The notes: a model not told the origin generated them from the letters alone. DNA of 64,000 bases from Deltaproteobacteria bacterium (GCA_016713425.1 JADJPE010000005.1:4748501-4812500); one strand, 5' to 3'; positions 8,214 through 17,834 are shown, counted from the first letter of the stretch. A program made the numbers and translations.

Positions 8214-10148
8214 GTGCTGCCGGTGGCGATGGCCTTTTTGTGGATGCGCGTTTGGGTTTGCGCTTTGGTTTGGGTCGGCCTCGCAGTGACCTTCGGGTGT
8301 TCGCCTTCCGATGGGCGCGCATCGTTTACCGCGCCGACGCTCGAACGGAATGAGTTTGGGCTTCTGATGTGCGTGGGCGCCACGGACCGCGCGACCTGCC
8401 ACACCCATCGCACCATCATGGGCGTGTCGATGGGGGCCCACGGGGCGGGGCTCCTTGGCTTGTCGAGACCGGAGCTGTTCGACACGGTGGGGCTGATGGG
8501 CGTACCGATGGTTGATTGGATCTACATGCTTCGCAACATCGAGCGGAGCTACCTTGGTGGTTTTTGCGATTACGAGACGCTGAAGTCGCATGTCGACGCC
8601 GTGGCCGATCCCTCGGGTCCCGCCGCATGTGGGCCTGCGGCCGCCAAGGTCAAAATCACGCCGGACGCTCGTATCTTGGAGCCCGAGCAGAGCTATAACC
8701 ACTGGTATCGCTGGATTGATGAGGGCCGTGGCGGCGCTTTCGGACGCAATGAGCTTCGCGCGTCATTTCAGGATTTTTCTCGCGCATTTGGCAACCCCAG
8801 CCTGTTCAATCCCGATTCGCCGTATCTGCCCCCCGGCGTTCCGGCGAGTGAGCTTGCGCGTTCCGATGCGGCGCGTTGTGCGCATCCTTTGGTGCTCGAG
8901 CACTTTGTCGACCGACGATTCAACCCAACCGGCGCGTATCCGGTCATTACGGTTTGCGATACCGATACCCATGAAGGTGACTTTGTCGAAGCGCGGCCGG
9001 CCGAGCGCCCCGCGGACATCCTGCTCGCCGTTGATTTCAATCGAAATGGCGTTCGAGACTATGCGGAACCGATCCTCTTTCAGCCTCACGAGCCGTACCT
9101 CGACGAAGGTGTGATCGCGGACGACCGATACGACTGGCAGACGAACCCGCGGGGCTCGGCGGAGAATTGGCGCTATGAGGTGGGCGAGCGCTTCGAAGAC
9201 GTGGGGCTCGACGGTGTGGCGGACACGCATGATTATGGCGAGGGCAACGGACGCTTCGACGTGAACCCGAACTACGAGCGCTTTCTCGAGACGAACCCGC
9301 GAGGCCTTCTCGAACGTCTTTCGGACGATCAACTTGCGAGGCTCAACGTCTGGGCTGACGCGGGGATCCGTGATTTTCTGGCGAGTGCGGCGGCGACCAA
9401 TTGGTTCTGGTCATCGCTGAGTGCGAGAGTAGGCAGTCTCGCGAAGGACTACGATGATTTTCGATCGCTCGTTCGAAGCGGCGACGAGGGCGCCTATTCC
9501 TTCCTCGATGTGGACTTCTCCCCCGAAGGCATAGGTCGACATGTCTATGTTCGATACGGTAGCCCCGATGCGACGCCGGATCAGATCGCGCGCGGCGACG
9601 GTCACCACGTGGGCACGGCGGCTCAGGTTCTCGATCGCTTTTTCTCGGCGGTCGCGTTTGCCGAGTCGCGCATGACGATCCGCGACCGGCGTCGGGTCGT
9701 GGGCGAGAGCCTCGATGGCCTCATTCAGGAGCGCACTTACCGGTCGGCGGCGCTCGGTGAGGAGCGACGGTTTAGCGTCGTCTTGCCCCCCGGCTACTTC
9801 GACGACGCCAATCAGGGCGAGCGCTACCCCGTTCTCTATTTGCTTCACGGTCAAGGCCAGACATCGACGAGCTTCCTTGCGACCGCGCTGTTTTTCATTG
9901 GCTATATGAGCGACTCAGAGGACGACGCGACGCGACGGCGAGATGAGAGTGATTGGGTGAAGTTCCTCTTGGTCCTCCCCGACTCCACCTGCTCGAACGC
10001 GGCCTGCACCTCTGGGAATTTCAATGCGAACCACCTGGGGCTCGATGGCAACGGACCGCGCTATCAAGATGCTTTCTACGAGCTGATGGCGCACATTGAG
10101 TCCAACTACCGAACTGCGACGCCTGAGGTCGTGGAGGTCTTCCCATGA
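8214..10148 (+). CDS. Lipoprotein esterase with permuted alpha/beta-hydrolase halves
   Basis: Predicted secreted esterase (PF00756-like), up to 644 aa. An N-terminal hydrophobic stretch ends in LAVTFGC, a plausible lipobox. The order of hydrolase elements is unusual. The nucleophile elbow IMGVSMGAHGAG comes first (residues about 68-79). A Ca-binding-like DFNRNGVRDYAEP loop and a long middle region follow. Only near the C-terminus do the strand and oxyanion segment RFSVVLPPGYF and YPVLYLLHGQGQ appear. The C-terminal IESNYRTATPEVV is where a normal esterase would run into the GxSxG strand. Its stop overlaps the next start (ATGA), so it is not simply truncated. The GTG at 8214 or the ATG at 8229 may be the start. 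Confidence 0.72.
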   Translation: MLPVAMAFLWMRVWVCALVWVGLAVTFGCSPSDGRASFTAPTLERNEFGLLMCVGATDRATCHTHRTIMGVSMGAHGAGLLGLSRPELFDTVGLMGVPMVDWIYMLRNIERSYLGGFCDYETLKSHVDAVADPSGPAACGPAAAKVKITPDARILEPEQSYNHWYRWIDEGRGGAFGRNELRASFQDFSRAFGNPSLFNPDSPYLPPGVPASELARSDAARCAHPLVLEHFVDRRFNPTGAYPVITVCDTDTHEGDFVEARPAERPADILLAVDFNRNGVRDYAEPILFQPHEPYLDEGVIADDRYDWQTNPRGSAENWRYEVGERFEDVGLDGVADTHDYGEGNGRFDVNPNYERFLETNPRGLLERLSDDQLARLNVWADAGIRDFLASAAATNWFWSSLSARVGSLAKDYDDFRSLVRSGDEGAYSFLDVDFSPEGIGRHVYVRYGSPDATPDQIARGDGHHVGTAAQVLDRFFSAVAFAESRMTIRDRRRVVGESLDGLIQERTYRSAALGEERRFSVVLPPGYFDDANQGERYPVLYLLHGQGQTSTSFLATALFFIGYMSDSEDDATRRRDESDWVKFLLVLPDSTCSNAACTSGNFNANHLGLDGNGPRYQDAFYELMAHIESNYRTATPEVVEVFP

Positions 10149-11023
10149 GCTCCTCTCCAGCCACCCCGCCGGGGGGTCACGCGGTGCCGAACCCGCTGAC
10201 TCAATCCTTCCTTGTCGCGCGCCACGAAGCGAAGGCGATGCTCATCAGCTTTCGTGCCGCGTTCTTTCTCGTGACCTACGGCTTGATCTCGGGTGGCATC
10301 GGTGCGGCCGCGCTCTGGGCCGACCGGAAGACGGGCGGTCGGCTTTCGGGCGTCGGCGCCCAGTTTGAGGCCCTCTCTCTTGAGGACAAGCAGGAGGCGA
10401 TCCGGAGTGTCGCCGAGACGCTTGGAAGCGAGCATCTGGCCAACGCGCTTCTCAAGGGGCATCTGCCGCCGCTCGTTTATATCGTTCTTCTCCTGTCGAC
10501 GTTTGCGATCCCATTTCTGTGTCTGCTTGTCGGCTACAACCGAATCGCGGACGATATTCATAGCCGTTTCGCACGGTATCTGCTGCAACGTGTTCACCGC
10601 GGGCCATATCTCGCCGGAAAGATCCTTGGTCATTGGCTCGCCTGTTTCTTCGCGATCGTCGTGGTGCACGCCATCCTTGTCGGCGTGGCGACGGCGACAG
10701 GGCGCCTCGAGCTTGGGCCCCTCGTCGATGGAATCCTCCGCGCTTGGGGCGGCATGGCGCTTTTTGTCCTGGCCTACGTCGCCTTCTCTGCTTTCTGGTC
10801 GGTGGTCTCGCCCGCGTCTTTCCTCGCGCTCCTTTTCGGCGGCATGAGCCTTCTCGGGCTCTGGTTCATGTCGTTTTGGGTCGAGCCTTTGCGAACGACG
10901 TGGCTCGGGCGGTGGGATACGCGCCTTTTCACGCTCGAACCGCAAGCGATCGGGGTCTATTTAGGGCACATCGCGGTGTTCATGGGCGTGACGTATCTCT
11001 TGCTCCGGAGAAAAGACGTATGA
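10145..11023 (+). CDS. ABC-2 type transporter permease
   Basis: A 292-aa integral membrane protein with about six hydrophobic segments. The first lies around residues 38-58 (AAFFLVTYGLISGGIGAAALW), a large soluble loop follows, and a cluster of five fills the C-terminal two thirds. This is the NosY/ABC-2 layout. It is translationally coupled on both sides (ATGA with the esterase and with the ATPase gene), so it forms an exporter with the following ATPase. Loop residues RFARYLLQRVHRGPYLAGKILG match the conserved cytoplasmic helix of this permease class. The substrate is unknown. Confidence 0.82.
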   Translation: MSSSPATPPGGHAVPNPLTQSFLVARHEAKAMLISFRAAFFLVTYGLISGGIGAAALWADRKTGGRLSGVGAQFEALSLEDKQEAIRSVAETLGSEHLANALLKGHLPPLVYIVLLLSTFAIPFLCLLVGYNRIADDIHSRFARYLLQRVHRGPYLAGKILGHWLACFFAIVVVHAILVGVATATGRLELGPLVDGILRAWGGMALFVLAYVAFSAFWSVVSPASFLALLFGGMSLLGLWFMSFWVEPLRTTWLGRWDTRLFTLEPQAIGVYLGHIAVFMGVTYLLLRRKDV

Positions 11024-12111
11024 CGACACCTGCGATTGAAATCGTGCACGCAACGAAGCGATTCGGGGCGGTGGTCGCGGTCGATGACCTTTCGTTCGAA
11101 GTTCCTGAAGGCGCGTTGTTTGGGCTTATCGGCGCCAATGGCGCCGGCAAGACGACCACGTTTGGTCTCATGTCGGGGTTCGTTCGACCGACGGAGGGAG
11201 AGATCCGGGTGCGCGGGCATCGGTTGTCGTCTGGGCACCCCCCGCTTGGGCGTGTGCTGGCGCTTCCGCAAGATGCGGCCATGCCGCCGTCCATGACGGC
11301 CGCATCGGTCCTGGCTATGCTCGCGATGCTGGAGGGACGCGGGGCACTGGAGGCTCGGCGCCGAAGTCTCGACGCTCTGGCGCGCGTCGGGCTCGCGGAT
11401 ATTGCAGACCGCAAGGTGGGGGTGTTGTCGCACGGTCAGCGACGTCGGGTGGGCATCGCGACGACCTTGCTTGGCGATGATGAAGTCATCCTCCTCGATG
11501 AGCCGACGGCTGGCCTCGATCCGCGGGCGGCGAGCGAGGTTCGGTCTCTCATGACGACACTCAACGCCGAGCGAACGATCGTCGTGTCGAGCCACAATCT
11601 CGCCGAGATCGAGGCGATCTGTACGCATGCGGCCATGATCGCCCGCGGGCGGCTCGTGACGTCGTCGACGATGGCGGCGATGAAGAAGACCGGTACTCTC
11701 GTCACTGTGACGCTCGCCCGACCGCTGCCGGCGGCGGTGTGCCCGCGCATCGAGGCGGAGATCGGGGTAAGGCGGGTCGAGCTCAGCGCAGACGGCCTGC
11801 GACTCCACATTGAGCTTGAGGATGCCTCGCCGGATGGGATCGCGGGGACGGGTACCGATGCGGGTACCGATGCGGGTACCGATGCGGGTGCCGATGCGAG
11901 TACCGATGCGGGTACCAATGCGGGTACCAATGCGGGTACCGATGCGGACCGTGCTGCCGGTTGTGGGGACGTCGAGGACAGGATGAATGCTTTGCTGACG
12001 GTGCTTATCCAGCAGGGGGCGAGCGTTCGAAGCGTTGAACGTGGCCAAGGACTCGAGCAGCGGTTTCTCGCGGAGATGGCTCAGGTCGACCGGGGTCGCG
12101 AGGGGGTGTAG
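11020..12111 (+). CDS. ABC transporter ATP-binding protein
   Basis: A 363-aa ATPase for the permease just upstream. Walker A is GANGAGKTT, the signature LSHGQRRRV, Walker B VILLDEPTAGLDP, and the switch histidine lies in SSHNLAE. An ATGA overlap sets the start at 11020; a longer frame to 10633 is a shadow of the permease. The C-terminal extension carries a Gly-Thr-Asp-Ala repeat encoded by eight 12-bp units at 11851-11946, placed between the ATPase core and a small C-terminal domain. ABC-2 exporters of this type move lipids, drugs or peptides. Confidence 0.9.
   Translation: MTTPAIEIVHATKRFGAVVAVDDLSFEVPEGALFGLIGANGAGKTTTFGLMSGFVRPTEGEIRVRGHRLSSGHPPLGRVLALPQDAAMPPSMTAASVLAMLAMLEGRGALEARRRSLDALARVGLADIADRKVGVLSHGQRRRVGIATTLLGDDEVILLDEPTAGLDPRAASEVRSLMTTLNAERTIVVSSHNLAEIEAICTHAAMIARGRLVTSSTMAAMKKTGTLVTVTLARPLPAAVCPRIEAEIGVRRVELSADGLRLHIELEDASPDGIAGTGTDAGTDAGTDAGADASTDAGTNAGTNAGTDADRAAGCGDVEDRMNALLTVLIQQGASVRSVERGQGLEQRFLAEMAQVDRGREGV
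11851..11946 (+). repeat. 12-bp in-frame tandem repeat
   Basis: Eight units close to GGTACCGATGCG lie inside the ABC ATPase gene, encoding Gly-Thr-Asp-Ala with a few Asn, Ser or Ala substitutions. The frame is kept because the unit is four codons. Each unit also contains or nearly contains a GGTACC palindrome. Confidence 0.9.
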
Positions 12112-12127
12112 TGAAACGGAGCGGACC

Positions 12128-13195
12128 GTGCCCGTGGTGCTGGATGCGATCGACCAAGCCTTTCGATGCGCGGCGGCGGAGGTTCGCACGCCTCCCACGC
12201 ACTTCTACTTGAACCTCATCGAGACCTGTAACCTTCGGTGTCGGCACTGCATCACGGATGCACCCGAGAAGACGCGACGAGGAACTGGACGCGCGATGTC
12301 GCCGGAGGTCCTCGACGCGATCGGGCCCCATCTCAGGCACGCTTGTTATGTGGGGCTGACTCACGCCGGGGAGCCCATTTCTTCGCCGCTCTTGGAGCCG
12401 CTCCTCGAGCGGCTGGCGTGGGCACGGGATGGGCAGCCGACAATCGTTCACGTGCTGACCAACGGACTCACGCTGACGAAAGACCGATTCGCGAGCCTCA
12501 CGTCGCTTGGCGTACGTTCGTGGTCGTTCTCGATCGATGGGATGAGCAGCGCGACGCATGATCTCGTGCGCATCGGGTCCCGGATCGACCGTCTCACGGG
12601 GCGAATTCGAACGTTGGCCGCGGTGCGCACGGCGTCCTTTCCTGGCGTGCGCATGGGTGTCGCGTGGGTCATGATGACCGCGAATCTCCACGAAGTCGAA
12701 GCCTTGATCCGCTTCGCGCACGAGGCAGGTCTCGACTGGGTCAAGCTCGAGGAAATCTATCCAGGAAATGTCTTCGCGAGGCAGGAAGGCTCGATCGACG
12801 TGACTCGGCTTCGGGACAGCGTGGCGCGCGCGATGGACCTCGGCCAGGCGCTGGGCGTTCGCGTTCTCGATCACACTCGTGACGTGACGGTCTGGCGCTG
12901 TCGCTTGGACGACGACCCGCAAATGAGCGCGTATGCTCACCTCGACGACTTCGTGAATCGGTTCGAGATCAATCCGTGCCGTCTTCCCTACGAGGTGGTG
13001 TGCATCGAGCCCAACGGAGATGTGAAACCTGTCCAGTTCGAGCGACCTGTCGCGGGCAACTTACTCACGCAAGATCTTCTCTCGATCTGGAACTCTCCCG
13101 GTTGTCGTCGACTCCGACGTCTTGCTCGACAACGACGCTTGTGCGGGGACGGTCCGGCGACGTGCGCGCGCAGTGTCGAGCCGGATGCTTGGTAG
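12128..13195 (+). CDS. Radical SAM protein with SPASM-like C-terminus
   Basis: A 355-aa radical SAM enzyme. The cluster motif CNLRCRHC (CxxxCxxC) lies near residue 37, followed by the GEP strand THAGEPISSP. The C-terminus contains NPCRLPYEVVCIEPNGDVKP, then GNLLTQDLLSIWNSP and a final Cys-rich tail, a SPASM/Twitch-like arrangement for auxiliary Fe-S clusters. Such enzymes modify peptides or proteins. A GTG start at 12128 is preferred, with GGAGCGG just upstream; the longer frame overlaps the ATPase gene. It directly follows the ABC pair, so the transported molecule may be its product or substrate (inference). Confidence 0.82.
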   Translation: MPVVLDAIDQAFRCAAAEVRTPPTHFYLNLIETCNLRCRHCITDAPEKTRRGTGRAMSPEVLDAIGPHLRHACYVGLTHAGEPISSPLLEPLLERLAWARDGQPTIVHVLTNGLTLTKDRFASLTSLGVRSWSFSIDGMSSATHDLVRIGSRIDRLTGRIRTLAAVRTASFPGVRMGVAWVMMTANLHEVEALIRFAHEAGLDWVKLEEIYPGNVFARQEGSIDVTRLRDSVARAMDLGQALGVRVLDHTRDVTVWRCRLDDDPQMSAYAHLDDFVNRFEINPCRLPYEVVCIEPNGDVKPVQFERPVAGNLLTQDLLSIWNSPGCRRLRRLARQRRLCGDGPATCARSVEPDAW

Positions 13196-13274
13196 CGAGG
13201 CGAAGGCGGTTTGTCGGCTCTAGTCTCGAAGCGACCCAGCGGCGGCGCGTCTCAAAACGCTGCTGATCGGGCCC

Positions 13275-14402
13275 TTAGCGCGTTTCGCGGACGGCAGCAG
13301 GGCGGATCGGCATCGTATGAACGGCGTCACCACGGCGGAGTTTCAGCGCGGTTCGCGTCGGTCCGGTGAGTCGTACTTCGTCGCCCGAGATCTCGGCCCG
13401 GTCGACGAGGGCGAGGAAGCGCCGGCGGTGGTGGTGACGGTAGACGGCAAGGAGATACGGTCCGTATTCCGAAGTCGGGAACTCGGCGTGTGACGGCGGA
13501 AGTGCGGGAAGCTCGTCGTCCGAGAGTTTCAAGACGCGCGTAGCTCGAATGAGGCTGATCCGGTCGGTCGCGGCGATGAAATGCGGGCCGCCGTCGAATG
13601 GGTCGATGCGCTGCGAATAATGAAAGCCTATGTCCTCGAGCATGCGCTTGACGCCTCTGGTCTCCGAGCCCACCTGACCGATGAGACGTCGAACGCGCTC
13701 GGGGAGAAGGGACGCCTGGATGGGCGTCTGCGGAAACAGCGAGATGATGAATTCCTTGTTGGTCTTCGAGAGGCGGTCGGCTTCCTGGTATGTTAGGCCC
13801 GTGAAATGCTTGCCCACGTGCTCCCAAAGGAGCGACCGACCGTCCTTCTCGAGCGGGGGCATCAATTCGGCGATGACGCTCGGCCGAAAAAGATCCGGAT
13901 ACATTGCGATGAACATGAACCGAACGAAAGACAGCGGACGGCCGAGTCCAAGAGCGCGGAACTTTGGTCCGATGACCAGTGCGCCGATCTCGGTCGGACC
14001 TTGGTAGTCGAAGCCAAGGCGGAGCGTGACGTGACTGAAGTGTCGATCCAACGTGACCGAGTAGCGTTGGTCCTCCACGACATCGAAGAACACGTGCGGC
14101 GCGTCGCGATCGCCATGTTGCGCGAAGACGGTCGAGGTCCCGGCGAGCTCACCCGAGCTGAGATGCTCCATCACAAACATGTACTGACGTTCGAATGGAT
14201 CCTCGATCCGACCGCTAAAGCTCTTTCGGGAACGCTGGATCTGTTGCCGGAGCACGTCGATGTCGTGGGGCAGGTTGACCGAGTTCAAGAACTTCGACAG
14301 GCGAAAGAGCGCTTCTAGATCCGCGTTCTCGACCTCCCGAATGATGAAGGTTCCCGGGTCGCGGTCGTTCTGGCGTTTTTTGGTCCCGGCTCGGGGGCTC
14401 AT
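13275..14402 (-). CDS. AstA-family arginine N-succinyltransferase-like protein
   Basis: A 375-aa member of the AstA family (PF04958), GNAT-fold enzymes that succinylate arginine in the AST catabolic pathway. Recognisable parts are the N-terminal FIIREVENADLEALFRLSKF, the acyl-CoA region EIGALVIGPKFRALGLGRPL, and SVIAELMPPLEKDGRSLLWE with KHFTGLTYQEAD. No other ast genes (astB-E) are adjacent, so a role in arginine catabolism is uncertain and another acceptor is possible. It is divergent from glnD across 72 bp, both nitrogen-related. Confidence 0.82.
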   Translation of the reverse strand: MSPRAGTKKRQNDRDPGTFIIREVENADLEALFRLSKFLNSVNLPHDIDVLRQQIQRSRKSFSGRIEDPFERQYMFVMEHLSSGELAGTSTVFAQHGDRDAPHVFFDVVEDQRYSVTLDRHFSHVTLRLGFDYQGPTEIGALVIGPKFRALGLGRPLSFVRFMFIAMYPDLFRPSVIAELMPPLEKDGRSLLWEHVGKHFTGLTYQEADRLSKTNKEFIISLFPQTPIQASLLPERVRRLIGQVGSETRGVKRMLEDIGFHYSQRIDPFDGGPHFIAATDRISLIRATRVLKLSDDELPALPPSHAEFPTSEYGPYLLAVYRHHHRRRFLALVDRAEISGDEVRLTGPTRTALKLRRGDAVHTMPIRPAAVRETR

Positions 14403-14474
14403 TCGAATACGATAGTCGTCCGGCGGGCTGGGGACCAGGCCCGAGATCGTGTAGAGTATCGACGGACAGTCATC

Positions 14475-17357
14475 GTGGATCCCTCAGGTCGAATCGCGAT
14501 TGAAAACACGGCGAGCACAAGGCTTTCGGCGCGCCTAGCAGAAGGTCGGGCGGCCCTCCATGTCATGGGGGACCGCTTGCCGCCTTGGGACGGTTTTTTT
14601 CTCGCGCGCGCGACCACCGATCTGGTCGACGAAGTGATTCAAGGGGTGGCCGCCCTGACGCGCGCTGCGCTCTCTCGGGAAGGCGTCTCGTCGGAGGAAA
14701 GTCGCGTCGTCGACGCGCTTCGAATCGTGGCGCTGGGCGGCTATGGCCGACGAGAGTTGTGCCCGCGGTCGGATGTCGACCTGTTGTTCCTGGTTCCGGA
14801 TCCCGCGCCCGATGATGTGCGTGCGAGCCGTGGCCTGGTCGCCGTACCGCCCGTCGTCGATCGATTCGTGAAGACCGTGCTTTATGCACTTTGGGATATG
14901 GGTTTCGAGGTTGGACACGCGGTTCGAACCGTTCGGCAATGCCTGGACGCGGCGGCGGCCGATCAGTCGATCTTGACGGCGCTTCTCGACGCCCGCGACC
15001 TTAGAGCGCGCGACGCGGGCTCTTCTTCGGGGGACTCGGCAACCTCGGGGGGCTCGGCAAACGAGGCTTCGGCTTCGGCTTCGGCTTCGGACGGGTTCGG
15101 GGAGCTCGTGCAGCGGCTCGATGGCGAGTTCCTCGTCGGCGCGCGCGCCGAGCGCTTGATCGCCGACAAGCTCCAAGAGGTAAAACGTCGTCGTGAAAGG
15201 TTCGGTGGTTCTCTTTTCCTGCTCGAACCGAACGTGAAGGAAGGGGAGGGTGGCCTTCGCGATTTGCACAGTGCGCTATGGATCGCGAGGGCGCGCTGGC
15301 GGGTGAAGGATGTGCGCGAAATTCTTCGCATCGGGGTACTTTCTCCGATCGAAGCTCGAAGCCTTGAGCGGGCCTACAGCTTCTTGCTTCGCGTGCGGGC
15401 CCAGCTCCATCTGGTTTCCGGACGACGGCAGGACATTCTTGGCTATGAACACCAAGAGCCGGTCGCGCGCGCGCTCGGATATGTGGCGTTATCCGAAAGT
15501 CAAGTTGACGTGCGGAACCATGGCGTCGAACGCTTCATGCGTGCGTACTACTTTCAGGCTCGTCAGATCCGAGGGCTCGCGGAACGCGTGATCGAACGCG
15601 CGACCTCACACACCCGAAGGCGACCGTCTTATCTTCAGACGACGCGGGGAGGATTCAAGGTCTGGGAAGGGACGCTTACCGTTGCGGAACGCGACCAATT
15701 CGAACGCGACCCCGCCGCGCTGCTCCGCATCTTTCGCGTCGCGCAAGAGGAGTCGCTGCCCATCTATAGCTACACGAAGAACCTGATCGCGGAATGTCGA
15801 CGTTTCATCGATGCCCGCGTTCGCCGCGATGCTTCAGCGGTGAACGAGTTCCTCACTTTGCTCGAAGATCCCTCGGCGGATGGTACGGTCTTCGATCTCA
15901 TGCACGACCTGGGGATCCTACGGCGCTTCATTCCGGAGCTGGCGCGCGTGACGGCGCGCTGGCAGCGATCGCTCTATCATGTCTACACCGTCGACATTCA
16001 CTCGATCGTCGTTCTCAAGAACCTCAAAGGCCTTCGGAACGGATCCTTGTCGAACGACGTTCCTGAGCTCGCCCGTTTGGTGGCAGGCCTTCCGCGACCC
16101 AACGTGCTCTACATGGCGGGGCTGCTCCACGACGTCGGGAAAGGATGGCCGAAGTCGGACCATTCGGATCGTGGGGCAAAGGTTGCGCGCCTGGTCGGGG
16201 AACGCTTTGAGGCTGCGGAGACGGGCGGATGGGGTCCCGAGGAGACGGCGGACCTCGAATGGCTCGTCAAGAACCACCTGGCCATGTCGGACATCTCGCA
16301 ACGCCGCGATGCCTCCGACCTCGATCTGGTCGCGGTCTTCGCCAAAGATGCGCGAAGCGTCGAGCGGCTGAGCATGCTCTATGTTCTCACGTTCGCCGAC
16401 ATGAAGGGCACATCCCCGAAGGTCTGGACCGAGTGGAAAGGTGTGCTCCTCAAGGAGCTCTACGGAAATGCTGTCGCGTTGCTCGAGCAGTCCGAACGTG
16501 GCGAAGAGGTCGACGTCGAAGCGCACATTCGCGCGCGGCGAGAGCGAGCTGAGCGCGAGCTCGTTCGCGAAGCAGAAGAAACGGGCGCGGGACGGGCGCT
16601 CTCGGTGCCGGCGGTCGCGGAGTTCGTCAAAGCGATGCCGCCCCGATACATGGTCAGCTTTCCGGCTCGCCAGATGCTTCGCCACTTCACGATGTGGCAG
16701 AACGTGTCGGATCGCGGTGGCATCGATTTTCATGTTCGCTCGGTGCGCGGCGAAGAGGCAACCGAGCTGACGGTCGCCTGCCCCGACCGTCCAGGGCTCT
16801 TGGCGCTGTTTGCCGGCACCCTCTCGGCGCATCGTTTTCGGATCTTGTCCGCGCAGGTCTTCTCCTTAGAAAAGCCAGGCGACGGGCGCGTCGCGCTCGA
16901 CGTCATTCACGTGCGCGACGATGGGGGTCGTGAGGCGGACAGCGCCCGGCGTTGGCCTCTCGTTCGTCGTGACCTCGAGGATTTCGTGTTGGGGCACGAG
17001 GATGTTCGAGCCTTCGTGCGTGCGCGGGTGCTCGGTGGCGGTGGGGGGGGACTCCTGCGCCCGCGCCCGCTCGTCCGGACCGAGGTCTACATCTCCAACT
17101 CGATCAGCAAGACCGAGACGGTGATTGACGTTTTCTGCCAGGATCAACTGGGTGTGCTTTACACGATCGCGCGTGTGTTGGCCGACGAGGGACTGACGAT
17201 CAGCCTTGCGAAGATCTCGACGCAAGGCGACCGGGTGGCGGATGGTTTCTACGTGGCCGACGCGACGACTCGGCTCAAGATCGAAGACCCAAAGCGTTTG
17301 CTCCAGATCAAGCGGGCGCTCGAGGCAACACTCCGCCCGCCCGACGCTCGCGGGTAG
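14475..17357 (+). CDS. glnD: Bifunctional uridylyltransferase/uridylyl-removing enzyme GlnD
   Basis: Glutamine sensor that uridylylates and deuridylylates PII proteins to control nitrogen assimilation. The 960-aa product has the nucleotidyltransferase motif GGYGRRELCPRSDVDLLFL (about residues 90-110), a GlnD-type helical domain with EGEGGLRDLHSALW, and an HD phosphohydrolase domain with LLHDVGKGWPKSDHSDRG. Two C-terminal ACT domains start at ELTVACPDRPGLLALF and VIDVFCQDQLGVLYTI. The start is GTG at 14475. A Ser/Ala/Gly-rich insert of about 35 residues, partly a (GCTTCG)n hexamer at 15066-15089, interrupts the region just after the nucleotidyltransferase motif. The insert aside, all catalytic parts are intact. 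Confidence 0.95.
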   Translation: MDPSGRIAIENTASTRLSARLAEGRAALHVMGDRLPPWDGFFLARATTDLVDEVIQGVAALTRAALSREGVSSEESRVVDALRIVALGGYGRRELCPRSDVDLLFLVPDPAPDDVRASRGLVAVPPVVDRFVKTVLYALWDMGFEVGHAVRTVRQCLDAAAADQSILTALLDARDLRARDAGSSSGDSATSGGSANEASASASASDGFGELVQRLDGEFLVGARAERLIADKLQEVKRRRERFGGSLFLLEPNVKEGEGGLRDLHSALWIARARWRVKDVREILRIGVLSPIEARSLERAYSFLLRVRAQLHLVSGRRQDILGYEHQEPVARALGYVALSESQVDVRNHGVERFMRAYYFQARQIRGLAERVIERATSHTRRRPSYLQTTRGGFKVWEGTLTVAERDQFERDPAALLRIFRVAQEESLPIYSYTKNLIAECRRFIDARVRRDASAVNEFLTLLEDPSADGTVFDLMHDLGILRRFIPELARVTARWQRSLYHVYTVDIHSIVVLKNLKGLRNGSLSNDVPELARLVAGLPRPNVLYMAGLLHDVGKGWPKSDHSDRGAKVARLVGERFEAAETGGWGPEETADLEWLVKNHLAMSDISQRRDASDLDLVAVFAKDARSVERLSMLYVLTFADMKGTSPKVWTEWKGVLLKELYGNAVALLEQSERGEEVDVEAHIRARRERAERELVREAEETGAGRALSVPAVAEFVKAMPPRYMVSFPARQMLRHFTMWQNVSDRGGIDFHVRSVRGEEATELTVACPDRPGLLALFAGTLSAHRFRILSAQVFSLEKPGDGRVALDVIHVRDDGGREADSARRWPLVRRDLEDFVLGHEDVRAFVRARVLGGGGGGLLRPRPLVRTEVYISNSISKTETVIDVFCQDQLGVLYTIARVLADEGLTISLAKISTQGDRVADGFYVADATTRLKIEDPKRLLQIKRALEATLRPPDARG

Positions 17358-17390
17358 CTTGCGCCTTGCGCGGGGAAGAGCGAAGAGGGC

Positions 17391-17834
17391 TCAAAGATTT
17401 TTCGCGAGGACGCGACCCAGGCCAGGGACGGCCGCGATCACGTTCTTCTCGGCGTGTGGGCGCAGCGCGTCGTATGTCTTCTTGATGGTACGGTGGCTGA
17501 CGTGGAGAGCTCTTCGGTCCGTGACGCGAAGGAGCGCGGTGGCGACGGCTTGGGGGCGTTGCTCCAGGTAGCGATCGAAGCTGGGTGACTTCCCGACGCC
17601 CTCCCACTCGGTATGAAACGGTTCGAGCTCGACGACAAACTCATCGAGGAGGCTGTCGATGGCCTCTTCGATGAGGGTGGGCTTGAGGGCCTTGACTGCC
17701 TTGTATCCAGTCTTGATAGCGATGCCAGAGATTCCGCCTTTCGCGCTGACTTCGCGTTCGACGAGGGCGGCTGTGTCTTGGACGAGGCGTGGGCGCTTCT
17801 CCGTGGTCAACAGCGTTTCTTTTAGCGTGCTCAC
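17391..17834 (-). CDS. DUF6918-like helical protein
   Basis: A 147-aa all-helical cytoplasmic protein beginning MSTLKETLLTTEKRPRLVQD. It contains GGISGIAIKTGYKAVKALKP and TLIEEAIDSLLDEF, and ends in PHAEKNVIAAVPGLGRVL. This matches a small family (DUF6918) that I recall mainly from actinobacteria and myxobacteria, of unknown function. GTG start at 17834 preceded by AAGG. It is convergent with glnD (33-bp gap) and divergent from the following secreted protein gene. Confidence 0.75.
   Translation of the reverse strand: MSTLKETLLTTEKRPRLVQDTAALVEREVSAKGGISGIAIKTGYKAVKALKPTLIEEAIDSLLDEFVVELEPFHTEWEGVGKSPSFDRYLEQRPQAVATALLRVTDRRALHVSHRTIKKTYDALRPHAEKNVIAAVPGLGRVLAKNL

Noticed and set aside
7953..8702. 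Minus-strand frames rich in QRLKRAAAQ-like repeats
   Set aside because: Produced by the 16-bp noncoding tandem array; the three frames give the same peptide in turn.
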